From Armillaria gallica (taxonomy: Eukaryota > Basidiomycota > Agaricomycetes > Agaricales > Physalacriaceae): 64,000 nucleotides of DNA. Below are positions 19,756 to 31,110 of this stretch, one piece after another. The position numbers and the translations under genes were made by a program. Each line of letters starts with the position of its first letter. Position 1 is the stretch's first letter. The notes beneath the pieces were generated by a model that was given only the letters and a program-made list of their open reading frames with translations, did not search any database and had not been told where the DNA came from. Where the stretch lies: NCBI GenBank assembly GCA_037576215.1, contig JBANDB010000003.1, positions 6,572,001 to 6,636,000 on the forward strand. Reading direction: 5' to 3'.

Positions 19756-20989
19756 CTATGGGGAAATTTTACTCCCATACGAAACAAAATCCCACAAAAG
19801 GGCTCGCCTATCAACTGGTTGGCGTGCAATGAGGTCCCGGTATACTCTGCTTGAAGTGGAGACGGGATGTGCCACATTGTCTCCATCAGTCCAGATGCTG
19901 CTAGGGAAGTCGATGAATAGATGAAGGACTTCATCCGACAGATGGATTGTCTCGTTGTTGCCACACCCTGCAAGGAGGATTCTTGCCCTGGATAGGGGCA
20001 CCTGTCCATTATCGAGAATATGTCGAAGGCGAAGCTTGTCCATACTCTGGGGGTCACTCTACAACATAAGGAGCTCTTTAATGAGTACACAGTGATAAAT
20101 CAAACACACTCACCATAATGAGCCATCCAATCATATCTCCAGATGTCTCCTCAGCCTCTTGGATTCGAGCCATTACTTCTCCCATCTTTCGGTTGCTGTC
20201 CTCCCTTAAACCCTCGATCTCCTTGCGAGTGCCCTCCTTCAAAGCATCAATCTCCCTGCGAGTGTCGTTCTTCTCCTTGCGTCTGTCGTCCTTCTCCCTG
20301 CGTCTGTCATCCTTCAAACCCTCGATCTCCTTGCGAGTATCCTCCTTCTCCTTGCGTCTGTCCTCCTTCTCCTTACGGCTGTCCTCCTTCAAAGCATCAA
20401 TCTGCTGACGGTAATCCTCCTTCAAACCCTCAAGTTCCTTGCGGTTTGCTGCCATGAGAGCATTGATCCGGTTGGAGACCTCTGCTAACACATCAACACC
20501 GGCGGCGGGGACGGGGGCATTGTTAGACGGCTGATCCTGTTGCGTGCTGTTGCATGCGGGTACAACGACAATACCGCGAGCAGAGGTATCTGTGCCTAAC
20601 GTCTTGGCTTTCGCTTTGTCCTTGGGTTCAGAAAACTCCACGGGAATTGTAGTGTTTTCTGTGTAGAGTTGGCAATTCAGGACACCACGATAATCAATGG
20701 CATACGAACCGGATATAAAGATCCTGGCGTTTGTGAACTCTTGGCGGTTCCTATCTTGAATGTCCTCTTTAATATACTCGTTAGCAGCGAGTTTTATCTC
20801 TTGCATGGTCGACTCGTTCTTGACATAGCCAGTCCGAGAGGTATCTACAGTATGAAATGTGAAAGCTTTAGTGTTCGTCAGGGTCGCCGGTTTCCTTTGG
20901 CTCGATACTCGTGCTTGGGGGTCGCTACTGATAGCAGTTGCTAGCGACCGGACTTTGAACTTAGTTTCAATTAAGCCGGCATTTCCCAT
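19756..20989 (-). CDS. coiled-coil protein, function unknown (copy 1)
   Basis: Exons 20710-20989, 20114-20658 and 19756-20058 join in frame to 375 residues. The first intron (20659-20709, 51 nt) has no stop and is a multiple of three, so the frame also reads through it. The paralogue at 23619-24434 has an intron with stops at the same place, which supports the splice. The middle is a long charged coiled coil of K/E/R repeats (KEKEDTRKEIEGLKDDRRRE type, about residues 185-265). The C-terminal exon encodes SMDKLRLRHILDN and LSDEVLHLFIDFP, a globular-looking tail. I recall similar coiled-coil proteins of unknown function from mushrooms. Intracellular location is assumed because there is no signal peptide. 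Confidence 0.65.
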
Positions 20990-21521
20990 TTGGAGGTGCG
21001 ATGCGCTTGCTCTGGTTTGCTCTTGGTGTCTTCCAGCTCTTTATCACGGCAGAAATGTACTTTGTAAAGACCGTATTATGTCAAGTATTCATATGTCATA
21101 ACTCTTCCACATTTTGAAGCTGTAGTATAGAAACTCATGTACTTTATGAAATGGTAGCTTTTAAGGACTCGGATCACTACTCTCAGTCTCAGGAGGGGAA
21201 ATTTTGCTATTATCAGAAGTGCACCGACTGTCAACCCCCAGAAAAATCAATATCAGGGATGCCGACAGCAAGTCGACGTCGAATGCTCCGAGTATCGATG
21301 GTGAACACCGATAAAACACCGCGACAGTGGACCGCATTGGGCTGGAAATTCAAACTCCGGTCAGTAGCGACTGGATCGCTACGATTCACAAAAGACTGAG
21401 GAATTCAAGCCATGCCCTGAGGGCCCGAAAAATTTGGAGACTTTTGTCTTCGCAGAATAGAGTTCAAAATAAATTTTTCAGAGCAAGAGAGGGAATAAAT
21501 CTCATGCATTAAATGAATCCG
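20990..21521. other. no supported gene
   Basis: This is the upstream region of the coiled-coil gene, with short plus-strand frames only. No domain or repeat was recognised. Confidence 0.4.
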
Positions 21522-22197
21522 CTACTGCACGGCAGGTCTGCCGCTTGATGTGGCTATGCCTTGGGCATCAGAAAGGTGCACAGAGCGCCGTTTCTCACCG
21601 CACTCTTTGACCTCGAGTTCACGACACTCATAAATCATTTTAAAATTTGCAGGAAGCTCTTCTGAAACTTCCCTCCTTTCCCTTTTCTTTTTCTCTCTTT
21701 TTTCTTTTTCTTTTTCTTTTTCTTTTCTTTTTGTTTTTTCTCCAGACCGACCCACAAGCATCAGTAGCGAGCCCCGGCCGCAAGGGTTGTCTATTTGGCA
21801 CTGTTTCTTTGGGGCGCGGCCCCTATCGCTCCTGCCAGTGCATGATTCTGTAAAGGGATGTTCGTACAGTGGTGATTCCTCCCTCAACAATTCCTTACTT
21901 ATATTCAGCGTGAAATCCCTACGGGTCTCGTGTTCCAGCAGCGTCATCGACATCTCCACCGCTGCTTTTCTATAGAGTACATCTTGGATGCTCGGAAAAA
22001 CGAACCCATTATCGCGACAAACCATCCCTTGAAACATGATATGAACGAACCTCCTGGATAAATGTATCAGATACATAGCGTTGGTAATGTCGGTGAGTAT
22101 CAGTTTCGGTCACTTCATTATATGTGGCGCCTAATTGTAAGATAAACAGACCAGCGATGATCCCACGGGACAGGTGATCGTCGATGGAAGACGACAC
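21522..22197 (-). CDS. hypothetical protein with Lys/Glu-rich tract
   Basis: Two overlapping frames (22197-22009 and 22076-21522) may be exons of one gene, but the junction is not clean: the GTTCGT donor near 22050 leaves too short an intron, so a frameshift is possible. The longer frame has an ordinary-looking stretch (FPSIQDVLYRKAAVEMSMTL) and then a run of KEKEKEKEKREKKK encoded by the CTTTTT-type pyrimidine microsatellite at 21680-21745 of the plus strand. The protein is not recognised. It may be a decayed gene. Confidence 0.3.
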
Positions 22198-22376
22198 AGC
22201 GTCTATGCATCACTGGAAGCTCCCGTTTCCTTGAGCGCTGTGTGTGGCACTGCTCTTGCGCCATTTATGTAACGACCAACAATCTATCCATGAGTCTACA
22301 ATCGCGTCGACCTGCCGCTGCCCTTCAAGCGGGTCTCCTCAAGGCTCGTAACCTATCCCTACAAAATTCGCGTTCG

Positions 22377-23138
22377 ATACGAGAGCAACACTCTGACTGG
22401 CCTGATCATGCCTTGGCGTATGATGTCGAGCATAGGCTGTGCCTCCAGTGTACTCAAAACAACTTCCTGCAGGTCAGTTTTCTTGTTCATCTAACAATAA
22501 AAATATTTAAGCTCTATCGTTAGGTCTCTCAAACGCACGAGAGTATCTCTATCCCGCTAGAGAGTCCTGTACCGACATCATCCAATCCAAAGGCACGGCT
22601 AGACATCAGTACCGACGACCAATACTGCAACATTTACGTCAACACCCCAGGACAAGGTGGCTGTTACCTGCCTTATCTCCTCTTCTCATTCCTCGTGGCT
22701 CTTTTCCTCACTCACATCAGTGCGGCAACTACCTCCGAGACGGACGCGTTGTATCCTCCCTCTCCTTTTGCATAGTAAGCACATGCACCAAGCCTCGAAA
22801 GAGGTCCTCGACTTTATCGATGCTACGGGCGAGCTCATACCCCAGCTGACCGGACAGTTCAACCTGCTGCGCCCAAATAGTATCAACGCACTCGCGTTCA
22901 TCGGGGACGCGCAGCCTCCTTCCTCTGCTGGCGTCACCATCACGTCAAGCTCTACTACGAAGTCCACTTCGAGGTCGAGTTCTGCTACGCCTAGCTCATC
23001 TAGTTCTTCTACTGCATCATCCACGGTCGCATATGTGCACCTCCTCGCCGGACGGCACTCAAGATACCAGTCGTTCCAGTTCACTCCGGTATTACTCTCT
23101 GCGACGCGATCATGGCTGTTACGGTGTATATACTTTAG
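22377..23138 (+). pseudogene. dead copy of the GPI-type surface protein gene
   Basis: The sequence follows the gene at 8639-9478 from its start to its end. The initiator ATG has become ACG (ATACGAGAGCAA at about 22376). Exon 1 has deletions, the Cys module is shifted out of frame (SCTDIIQSK is followed by a frame change), the Ser-rich spacer is shorter, and the 3' end still matches through GATCATGGCTGTTACGG and a terminal TAG at 23136-23138. Intron signals are partly kept. Loss of the start together with frame changes makes it non-functional. Confidence 0.75.
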
Positions 23139-23308
23139 CTTCTCCGGTGTCGGTAACGGTGCTACTCGTGGCTTTAAGAATACCGCAATAAACGCGAGGA
23201 TGGCGAGCGACTATGTTATCCAAGTGCTACATGCAAAGTGAATGTAAATACTACAACGGTCTATCGGGAGAATTTAGTTCCATGAGCTATGAACTCTTGT
23301 AAAACTGC

Positions 23309-23618
23309 CTAATTATCATCTGGCTGGCGAGAAATGAGACCCCAATAGCCCCTCTCTGTGCGACTATGATGCCTGGGGAAGTCAACGAATAGATGCATTA
23401 CTTCGTCGGACAGGTCTCTGGTCTCGGCATCACCAGTTTCTAACGAGGCTTTGTGCTTTCACTAGCCGCTTGTCGTTGTCTGCACACTCAGACAGATGTG
23501 CCCTCCAGACACGGGACAAGTCTATTGCAGATCGAAGGCGTGTGACAACCGGGAGATGGGCAAGCCGTGCTTGACCACAATCGAGCACATGTCGAAGCCG
23601 GAGACGGTCTATTGATTT
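23309..23618 (-). pseudogene. decayed 3' exon of coiled-coil gene copy 2
   Basis: Read on the minus strand, this stretch still resembles the last exon of copy 1 (RLRLRHVLD-like start and LSDEVMHLFVDFPR), but it follows an in-frame TGA at 23619-23621 and contains further stops, so copy 2 has lost this domain. Confidence 0.6.
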
Positions 23619-24434
23619 TCAGTCGTTCTACAAAATAAGAAACTGATTAATGAGTACAGAAAGACGAGTCAGATACACTCACGGCGATCAAACAGTCAAT
23701 GAGGTCCTCGAAGTTGGCCTGTAATGTTTGAGTTCTCTCCTGGAGATCTGCTATTTCCCGGTCTGTGGCCTTAAATCTCGCCTTATGGTCTGCTATTTCC
23801 CGGTCCTTGACCTCCATCAAGGCGTCTAGTCTCGCCGCTCTTGCCGCAAGCTCATCAACAGTGGTGATGGAGGCATTGGTGAGACCAACGAATGACGGCA
23901 CGGTGGGAACAGGTACAAAGACGATACCGCTGGCAGCCTGAGAGACGGCTTTGCAAAGCGTGTTCGTCTTTGTGGTATCTTCGGGCGCCTCGTACCAGAT
24001 GTATTCTTTGTATAGAGTTAGCAATTCCAGACGCCTCAATAATCAATGGTGTACTAACCCGATACGAAAATTCTGGTCAGTCTTTCATATATGTCTTTGA
24101 ATTTAATTTCGAGCGCTTCAATTCGTCTCTCTAAGTCACTTAACGCCTCGTCCATTTCTCGGCGGCTGCTTTGTAGTTCTTCATTGAAATTAATTTCAAG
24201 CACTCCAGAATCATTTAACGCTTCGTCTACTTCCCGGCAGCTGCGTTGTAGTTCTTCACTGAAAGTAATTTCGAGCGCGCGCTGTGAGCTGGCAAACATT
24301 GACTCCATTTCTTGGCGGTTGCGCTGTTGCTCTTCCTTTAATGTCTTGATTTTCTGGTCAAGGTGGGCTTGAATATCAGCGGCCGTGAGCTGGGCTGCTC
24401 CACTGACACACTCCTTTCTTGACAACGAATGCAT
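23619..24434 (-). CDS. coiled-coil protein, function unknown (copy 2, C-terminally truncated)
   Basis: Exons 24059-24434, 23683-24005 and 23619-23627 join in frame to 235 residues. The 53-nt intron at 24006-24058 (GTTAGT donor, CAAAG acceptor) and the 55-nt intron at 23628-23682 (GTGAGT donor, TTGTAG acceptor) sit where copy 1 has its introns. The N-terminal exon is a heptad coiled coil with repeats such as EELQRSCREVDEALND and EELQSSRREMDEALSD. A second helical part has VKDREIADHKARFKATDREI. The last exon codes only Asn-Asp before a stop, so the C-terminal domain of copy 1 is missing. It is probably an older, shortened paralogue; function unknown. Confidence 0.55.
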
Positions 24435-25214
24435 CGTATAGACTAAGATGAGGGATGAGGATTTCTGGATGACAGAAAGAGTGGTGTCGTAGAAGGAAGT
24501 AATAGCCAGGTGGACGAACAGTCAAGATGGTGGTTTGAAGCTGGAACTCGAATGTATAAAACAGAGGCGTGGGAATCCTCAGGCTCGGGCCACAGCCACC
24601 AGCATCGCGACGCGATCATTGACATCGGAGGCGCGTTTTCAGGACATTCTAGATCCCTTCGTCCACTTTAGGTTTTTTCCTGAAGACCTATATCTGGCGT
24701 CGTAATCAAGCTCCGATACGATACATATTTCATTTCAGCCCCCGCTCTACTGTTCAGAGCAGTCGCTCAACTGTAGTCCAGAAATCGCCCAAGAATTTCC
24801 TTGAAATGGAAGCAAGAGGGGCGCGGACATAAAATAGCCGACGTGACCTACATTTTCGCGTTTAAGGACTGACCCCACCCCCCCTCCTCTCCCCTCCTTC
24901 CATATATGGTAGTGATATAGCTATATTTGGGACGTTTAGTCATAGTATTTGTTGGCGGCAACTTCTGGCTAGTTGCCGGGTACATGCCGGACCTCGCGGC
25001 AACTGATTCTAGCACCGTTCCAGTAACGCAAAAAGGCTAGAATGTGTATCAGAACCTTCAAAGAGTTACATTTTGATCAATTTATTGACTCAATGCCTCA
25101 TGAGGACGTATCAAACTGCTATATAAGGTAAGTCAGTTTCGTGTTTAAGATCGGCACCCCTCCCCCCCTCCCCCCTACCCCCTTTGCCGGATTTTAGCCG
25201 CGCGCCCCTCTTGA
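24435..25214. other. duplicated upstream block with C-rich tracts
   Basis: About 24550-24730 is repeated, with small changes, at 29540-29710 (both contain CATCGGAGGCGCGTTTTC and AATCAAGCTCCGATA). The rest holds two polypyrimidine tracts (about 24865-24900 and 25155-25190) that on the minus strand are G-run sequences able to form quadruplexes. No gene was recognised before 25215. Confidence 0.6.
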
Positions 25215-26320
25215 ATGGAAGACTACCTTCCTTTTTTTGTAGGACGACAGCCATTCTTATTCAAGATCAAGGGAGGACCAAAACCTCTAGATTATGCTGT
25301 TACAAATGATGACTTGACCCGACTCGCTGAGGCCTACACACGGGGACCAGACGGCACCAAAGAGGCTACTTGGCGAAAGTACAGGCACTGCAAACAACTC
25401 TCGGACATGATGGTATGAGGTACCATTCTTAGCACTGACTGGGAAGGTCTTGACAACTGCTACACTTGCAGGACGTCGTGGTGCCAAAACTTCAACTCAT
25501 TTCTCGGCCTCCCTATGGCATGTACAATGTCGAGGACTCCTTGAAGAGCTGGGCGAGTCTTCGCAAGCTTGCAACAAGCTGGAAGCAGACAGAAGGCGTC
25601 GGGACTTTGACGCAGTTACATAAAGACGCCGCTGCTGAGGAAAAAGAGGATGGGCAACCTTACCATTCCGATGGATCGAGAGACAACGAACCGGAAAAGG
25701 AGGAGCATGCCGAAGGCCCCATTCTCGTTTCTGACCATTCTGATTCCGAGAAAGAACATCGCCGACGTGGTCGTCCTCGTGTAGAAAGAGGGGGGAACAT
25801 TGACGATCCCGCTCCCATTTCTGACTCTGAGGCTGAGTCCGGCGATGATTATGTCCTGCCTCGCCCCCTACGTGGGGGCCCTCAAGGAAGTCGTACTTTG
25901 GAGAACCGGGGTTATCGCAGCGCACAGAGGGGCGGGCCCCCTCTTGACGGCCATAAACGTCGCAAGAAGTCTGCTCGGTCGGCCCGGGGGGCTCTAGCAA
26001 GAGAAGAGGAGAAAGAGTTGATGAGTAAGCCGAAGCAGCTTGTGGATACTCCCATAAGTGTAGTATCCAGATGATATACTCACATCTCACGGTTTTCATC
26101 CGTCTTAGTGCGAAAATTGCGCAAGAGGGGAATATCAATGCCATGTGGAAAACGAACGCATAAAGACCTTTGGTCGCAGGAGGTTGAGGTGCATTCGCTG
26201 CACTGTAGCGAAAAAGGTTTCTGGAGGATCTCTAAACAAACAGCGTGAGCAATTGTTGCAACGCTTGGAAATCTTTGAGGAGTTTTGACATAGTACGTGT
26301 TGGAATTCGGCGTTGCGCGT
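24540..26320 (+). repeat. direct segmental duplication, copy A
   Basis: This block, promoter region plus gene at 25215-26288, corresponds in order to 29530-31110. Copy A lacks about 300 nt between the upstream block and the coding start compared with copy B. Ends are approximate. Confidence 0.65.
25215..26288 (+). CDS. Cys-motif protein, function unknown (copy A)
   Basis: Exons 25215-25412, 25472-26041 and 26109-26288 join in frame to 315 residues. The N-terminal 110 residues are shared with copy B (QPFLFKIKGGPKP, EATWRKYRHCKQLSD, PPYGMYNVEDSLKSW). The middle is acidic then Arg/Ser-rich with SDSEAESGDD, probably disordered. The last exon carries two Cys pairs, CENCARGEYQC and CIRC, a layout like a small zinc-binding or degenerate Zn-cluster motif. 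Nuclear location is only suggested by the basic segment HKRRKKSARS. The start lies where copy B has non-coding sequence, so the first few codons are uncertain. Confidence 0.6.
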
Positions 26321-28363
26321 ATATGCATTCTGATTATATTTTCTGCCTTTAGGGTGGAAAGGATCCTTTAGTTGCTTCTTCCTGTAGCATGTTTTTCTTT
26401 GTATGAAGCTAGCGCGAACCAGCGGAGACCCTAGGATATTTATCAGATTCAAAATCTTACTCCTTCCGAATTGCATGGATACGTACTTTTCTTTTGGCAA
26501 TGGTGCACCGTCGTTCAGACTCGTTCTGGCATCTACCAAGTCGACGAGATCAACACCGGGTTTACCTGGGGTCTTGTCTGGTCAAGTTAACTCACTACAA
26601 CTCACCCCCAGCGTAGTCGTGTATGTTGCGTCTGTCTACGAGAGACTAGGTGTAAGGAACTTCGGTTAATAATCAGTAACGGCCTAGATGTATCTTGCAA
26701 GAAATGTAGCTAAGAATAGGCACTGCCAGGTGATCAGGACTTGACATTCGGAGCCGTGAAGATGGCGGGCTAGGGTAAGACCTAGTAGGATGTATTTCAT
26801 GTTCGGCGGACTGCCGTGAGACGAGAAAACAGTCGATCCTTTGAGGCGTATACGCTGGCGCTGACTCATTTGAGAAACTCGGGATCAAGAACTTAGACTA
26901 ATAGTCATGATTCAGTGCATAACTTGAACCTGGAGAGAGCGTAAGGAGTCCGGTTAATAATTAGTAACGGCCCAGCGCACGTTGGTATCAGCAGGCACTG
27001 GGCAATGAGTCGCAGTATCCTCATTGTCCAATCCCCAATGCCTGCTGATACCAACGTGCGCCGCATGATCAGAAGGACAATAATCAGAATAGTGCAAAGG
27101 TCACCTTTGAAGGTAGAATCAGAAACTTCGAGTCCACTGAGCGATGCACAGGCACACCTCAAATAACACATGTTAGTTTCTTGCAGAAGCTGGACAGATG
27201 TCATGTATCATAACCACCGTATCCCAAAAAGCCCTTAGTGAGTCTCCGTAATCATTCCGTTTTGTGGCTCAGACCCTTTGACAAACGGAGCTTCATAAAC
27301 CAGCAAGGACGACCCGGGACCATTGGGTGCCTACGGCACTTCATCCTGGCTTCATCTCCGTCTTTCCCTCGTTGTCTGATCTTGGAGGCTCTTTCTTGCT
27401 ATCAGCATGAAGCCGAAGCGGTGGAACACTACACAGAGAGTTCGTATAGAATTCGAGCTCTCCGAAGCATACCTGTCGGACAATGGTGTAATACCGAAGT
27501 TGAGTTGGGGAATGTTTGGTACCTAGAAGACCCTAGAGTATCAAAGGGATCGATAGAAATTATGTAAAAGCATCGTTGGGTCCATCCCCAGTCTCCAGAG
27601 AAAGCACCGATGAAAAACAACCAAGCACATGACAGGATGCGAAACACTTCACACGGGCAGGTTCGGGGTATACCTGAAAGCATAACATAGAGAGACACCG
27701 TTGAGGATTAGTAGAAAAAATCCATACTACAGAAAGCTAGTTTCACATTCGAAGGAACCTTTTGGGTGCCGGTATTGGTCGTGAGCGAGAGGCCGAGCCG
27801 CCGGAATACCCGGGTTTTTCTGATCCAGAGAGTGGCTGTGCATCCCGCCTCTTCCCTCGAACGTCATTGTATGAACGCAGTACCTGGTCTCTTCTGCCTC
27901 GACGAAATCCAAACTAAGTCAATGAACGCTTTTTATACGACATGATTCGAAACCAGACCGATAGTGGACTTGAGGACGTCGGCAATGGCCTCAGCGCTTA
28001 ATACGATATTATTTGTCTCTCCCACCTCGTGCTTCACTTGGTCATAGGACAGCATGGAAAACATACTGGGACTCATTTGAAATTTTTTTGAGGGTCTATA
28101 CTGTTCTTTCTCTTGAATTCTCCGCCGTCTCACACCATTGGGCCTGGTACTCGTCGATTACCAATGACTGGATGGGTGCCTCTCAGGTAGTCTTGCTTCT
28201 CCGACTGATTCTCACTAATGTGCATCATTCATGATGTTCTCGGAAAAATCTACACGGCGCATTTGCATTGTGCACCGTCTCGTCCTTTTTCCCCGTTTGT
28301 TGCAAGTTCATTTACTGCCTATAAATTCGACCAGTCTGAGGCGAATATCCTTCATCTGCACAA
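26289..28363. other. no supported gene; holds one strong hairpin
   Basis: Short frames on both strands show no domain. Two related 40-nt segments (about 26650-26690 and 26935-26975, both with GGTTAATAAT and AGTAACGGCC) and the hairpin at 26975-27061 are the only structure seen. The plus-strand frame at 27238-27567 is not recognised. Confidence 0.4.
26975..27061. repeat. long inverted repeat (hairpin)
   Basis: The left arm begins GCGCACGTTGGTATCAGCAG and the right arm is its reverse complement ending at 27061. At least 23 bp pair perfectly, and pairing continues with mismatches through GGCAATGAG/CTCATTGTCC, leaving a loop of about 10 nt. It could be a remnant of a terminal-inverted-repeat element or produce a hairpin RNA. 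Confidence 0.8.
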
Positions 28364-29118
28364 ATGTTGTTCAGTTTCTTCCTCTTCTACCTTCTTGCCT
28401 TTGTCTGTGGTGCTCCCACGTCGTCAGATTCGGATGCCGCTGACCCTCTGGCCAGCGTTGTGTCCAGTATCAGCGTGAACATAACTGTAAGCCCTTTTCT
28501 TGTAGGCCTCTATTGAAAACTAATGTTCACGCAGTTGGATGACCTTGTTACCAACCTCGCCAAGTAAGTTTCGCTAATATTTGTTTCTCAGCTTAGCATT
28601 CATTTCCATTCGTTCTAGCTTGTCGTTCACTGGTACGTCTTTCTTCCTTGACGTGCACTGGTCCTGACGGCAACAGCGTCGAACCCTCTCATCGTCGAGA
28701 TCACCCTTGACCGTGTCGCCGTATCCGCTGGTATCGGTGGCGTCGAATACATCTCCTTCGATCACACCTTTGAGGACCCCGTCGTTGTTCCAATCCTTGG
28801 AACAGCAGACTCTGGTGTCATCGAGAATGTAGCGCTCACTCAGGGCGGGTTGGCCACGTTAAACATCGTTCCGGAAGGATTTCTTGATCTGCTCAATCTG
28901 GACTTGTTTCTGAGGTGCGTATTGTGTCTTCGACGGTGATTGGTTTTTATGGCAAATCATGTAGGGAGGCGACAATTGGTGGTATTTTGGGTATCCCTGT
29001 GAATGATACAGGACTCACGAAGTCCGATGTTCCCACTACGTGCGTAGACCGAATCTTCCGTTTTCCCCACCATCAGCTTACATTTTTCTTCGATAGCTGG
29101 CAGACTCCTTTTAACTAA
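28364..29118 (+). CDS. small secreted protein, function unknown
   Basis: Six exons (28364-28486, 28535-28563, 28619-28632, 28677-28914, 28965-29039, 29097-29118) join in frame to 166 residues; the third exon is only 14 nt. The protein starts with a signal peptide (MLFSFFLFYLLAFVCGAP). The mature part reads SASNPLIVEITLDRV-like beta-sheet sequence, with SFDHTFEDPVVVPILGTADS, ALTQGGLATLNIVPEG, LNLDLFLR and TIGGILGIPV, and ends DVPTTWQTPFN. I recall a common family of mushroom secreted proteins with this SFDHTF...P.LGTA pattern; its role is unknown. There are no Cys pairs in the mature part and no anchor, so it is probably released or wall-associated. Confidence 0.82.
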
Positions 29119-29529
29119 CAGTCCACCTAATGTGTTACCCTCCGTATGTGCACAAAGTCGTTTGGATAACGTGTTTACGATTGGAAACGGTTTCTATATC
29201 AAAGGGAATATCAGTTCTTGTATCTTTCATTTTACTCTCGCAAATTACTCTTCGTTCTTCATAACTGGAGTATCGTTGTCAGCCTTGTCTCATTTGGCCC
29301 CGGATCTCACTGATGACTGAGGGAAAGCCTTGAGCTAATCTATGTTTGTTTCGCGTGCCGCTGTGTGAGGGCTGAATAAAACTCGAGGCCAGCGATGCGA
29401 AACCAAAACCGACGGCTCTGTACCGTATCTACCTGACCGCTACGACAGTACGACAGTACCTCAGGATCGAGCACCACGGATTGTCTGCGCTGAAAGGAGA
29501 GGATCAACAAAAAATGGGTTCCAGCTTAC

Positions 29530-31110
29530 TGGAATGGATGAAACGTATGAAAAGAGGCGTGGGAATTCTCAGGCTCGCCACAATCACCAGTGTCGCAACG
29601 CGATTGATCTGACATCGGAGGCGCGTTTTCCTAGATCCCTTCGTCCACTATAGGATTTTTCTTGAAAGCCTATATCTAGCGTCTTAATCAAGCTCCGATA
29701 TGATGAATTTTTTCAGTTCAGGCCACGCCCCAATGCGTAGAGCAGTCGCTCAACTGTGCTCTATGGCAAGAATCTCCTTGAAATGTTAATGGTAGACTAC
29801 CTTCCGTTTTCTGTAGGTCATTACACCGGCGATACCACGTCTCGGAAAAAGCAGGGAGAATTTCCCGCGGCATCATCATCTTCTATCAGAAGTGGTACGG
29901 ATCGTCGTTGTTTGGTCGTTGTTGGATTTCTTTCTGCAAACTAACTCACGGACCATCGTCACACGGCTATAATACTGCGGTATATTCGTGGCACACTACT
30001 CGCTGGAGCGGTCACGACGCGTTATCAACTTGTCTGGATCCTTTGCATCGAAACCTGCTGTTACGGCCTGGACTTTTGTCCCGGATACCTAGAAAAACTA
30101 TAGCTACATCAACTTCCGATGGGGGACAACCAGTCTTTCCTCGTTGGCAGGCAGCCTTTCCAATTCAAGATAAAGGCAGGGCCAAAACCTCCAGATCTAG
30201 AAGTTACGAACGACGACTTGGTCCGACTCGCTGAGGTTTACACTCGAGGACCAGACAGTACCCAGGAGGCTACTTGGCGAAAATACAGGCACTGCAAGGA
30301 ACTTTCTGACAGAATGGTACGTTGGATGACCTCGATCGCTGACCGAGAAGTTCTCAACCGAGGGCTGCTTCACTTACAGGACGTCTTGCTGCCAAAAATC
30401 CGACTCTTTTCTATGCCTCCTTATGGAATGTACAGCGTTAACGGCTCCTTGGAAAATTGGAGGATTCTCCGCGAAAGTGCGAAGAAATGGAAGAAGATGG
30501 AAGGACCCGAATCTTTGACTCAGTTACACAAAGCTGCTCATGATGAGGAAGAGGATGATGGACAGCCTTATGTGTCTGATGGATCGCAAGACAATGCACT
30601 GGAGAGAGAGGGTCACGTCGAAGATCCTATCATCATCTCTGACCAGTCCTCGTCCTCGAGGAAAGAATATCGCCTGCGAGCGCGTCCTCGTCCCCGACGT
30701 CAAGCAAGCCGGCCTTTTAGGCAGGGTGATCCAGTCACGCGGCCTGCCAATGGCAACAAACGCGTCAAGTCGAGAGAAAAGGAGCACAAGTTGTTGAGCC
30801 AGCCTAAACAGCTTGTAAGTCCTTCTGTAAGTGTACTAGTATTACCTACCTTGAGAGTTATTTATATCTTATGGTTACCGTCCCTCCCAGTGCGAAAATT
30901 GCGCCAAAGCACGATCAGAGTGTTACGTGGCAGACGCACGTATAAGGCGCTTGAGCAACCCTAATCCCGGCAAATGGTTGCTGCGGTGCATCCGCTGCTC
31001 TACAAGTGAAAAGGTCTGTTCACTTAATAAAGAAGGACTACTTGAGGACTTGGTACAACGCTTGGAAAATCCTGGACAACGTATGTGCTGAAGTGGCGAT
31101 ATGTGTATTC
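29530..31110 (+). repeat. direct segmental duplication, copy B
   Basis: This block matches 24540-26320 in the upstream region, coding exons and 3' end, in the same orientation about 5 kb away. The small secreted protein gene lies between the copies and is not duplicated. Confidence 0.65.
30119..31091 (+). CDS. Cys-motif protein, function unknown (copy B)
   Basis: Exons 30119-30316, 30380-30814 and 30891-31091 join in frame to 277 residues. The start is an ATG inside TCCGATGGGGGAC. The N-terminal region matches copy A (VGRQPFQFKIKAGPKPP, EATWRKYRHCKELSD, MPPYGMYSV). An acidic segment and an Arg-rich RLRARPRPRR segment follow. The C-terminal exon has CENCAKARSEC, then CIRCSTSEKVC, so it keeps one more Cys than copy A and looks more like a complete zinc-binding cluster. 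The 63-nt first intron has no stop, so the frame also reads through. Copy B looks like the better preserved of the two. Confidence 0.65.

Noticed and set aside
25497..26144. 215-codon minus-strand ORF
   Set aside because: It is the shadow of exon 2 of Cys-motif copy A, which has a spliced paralogue supporting the plus strand.
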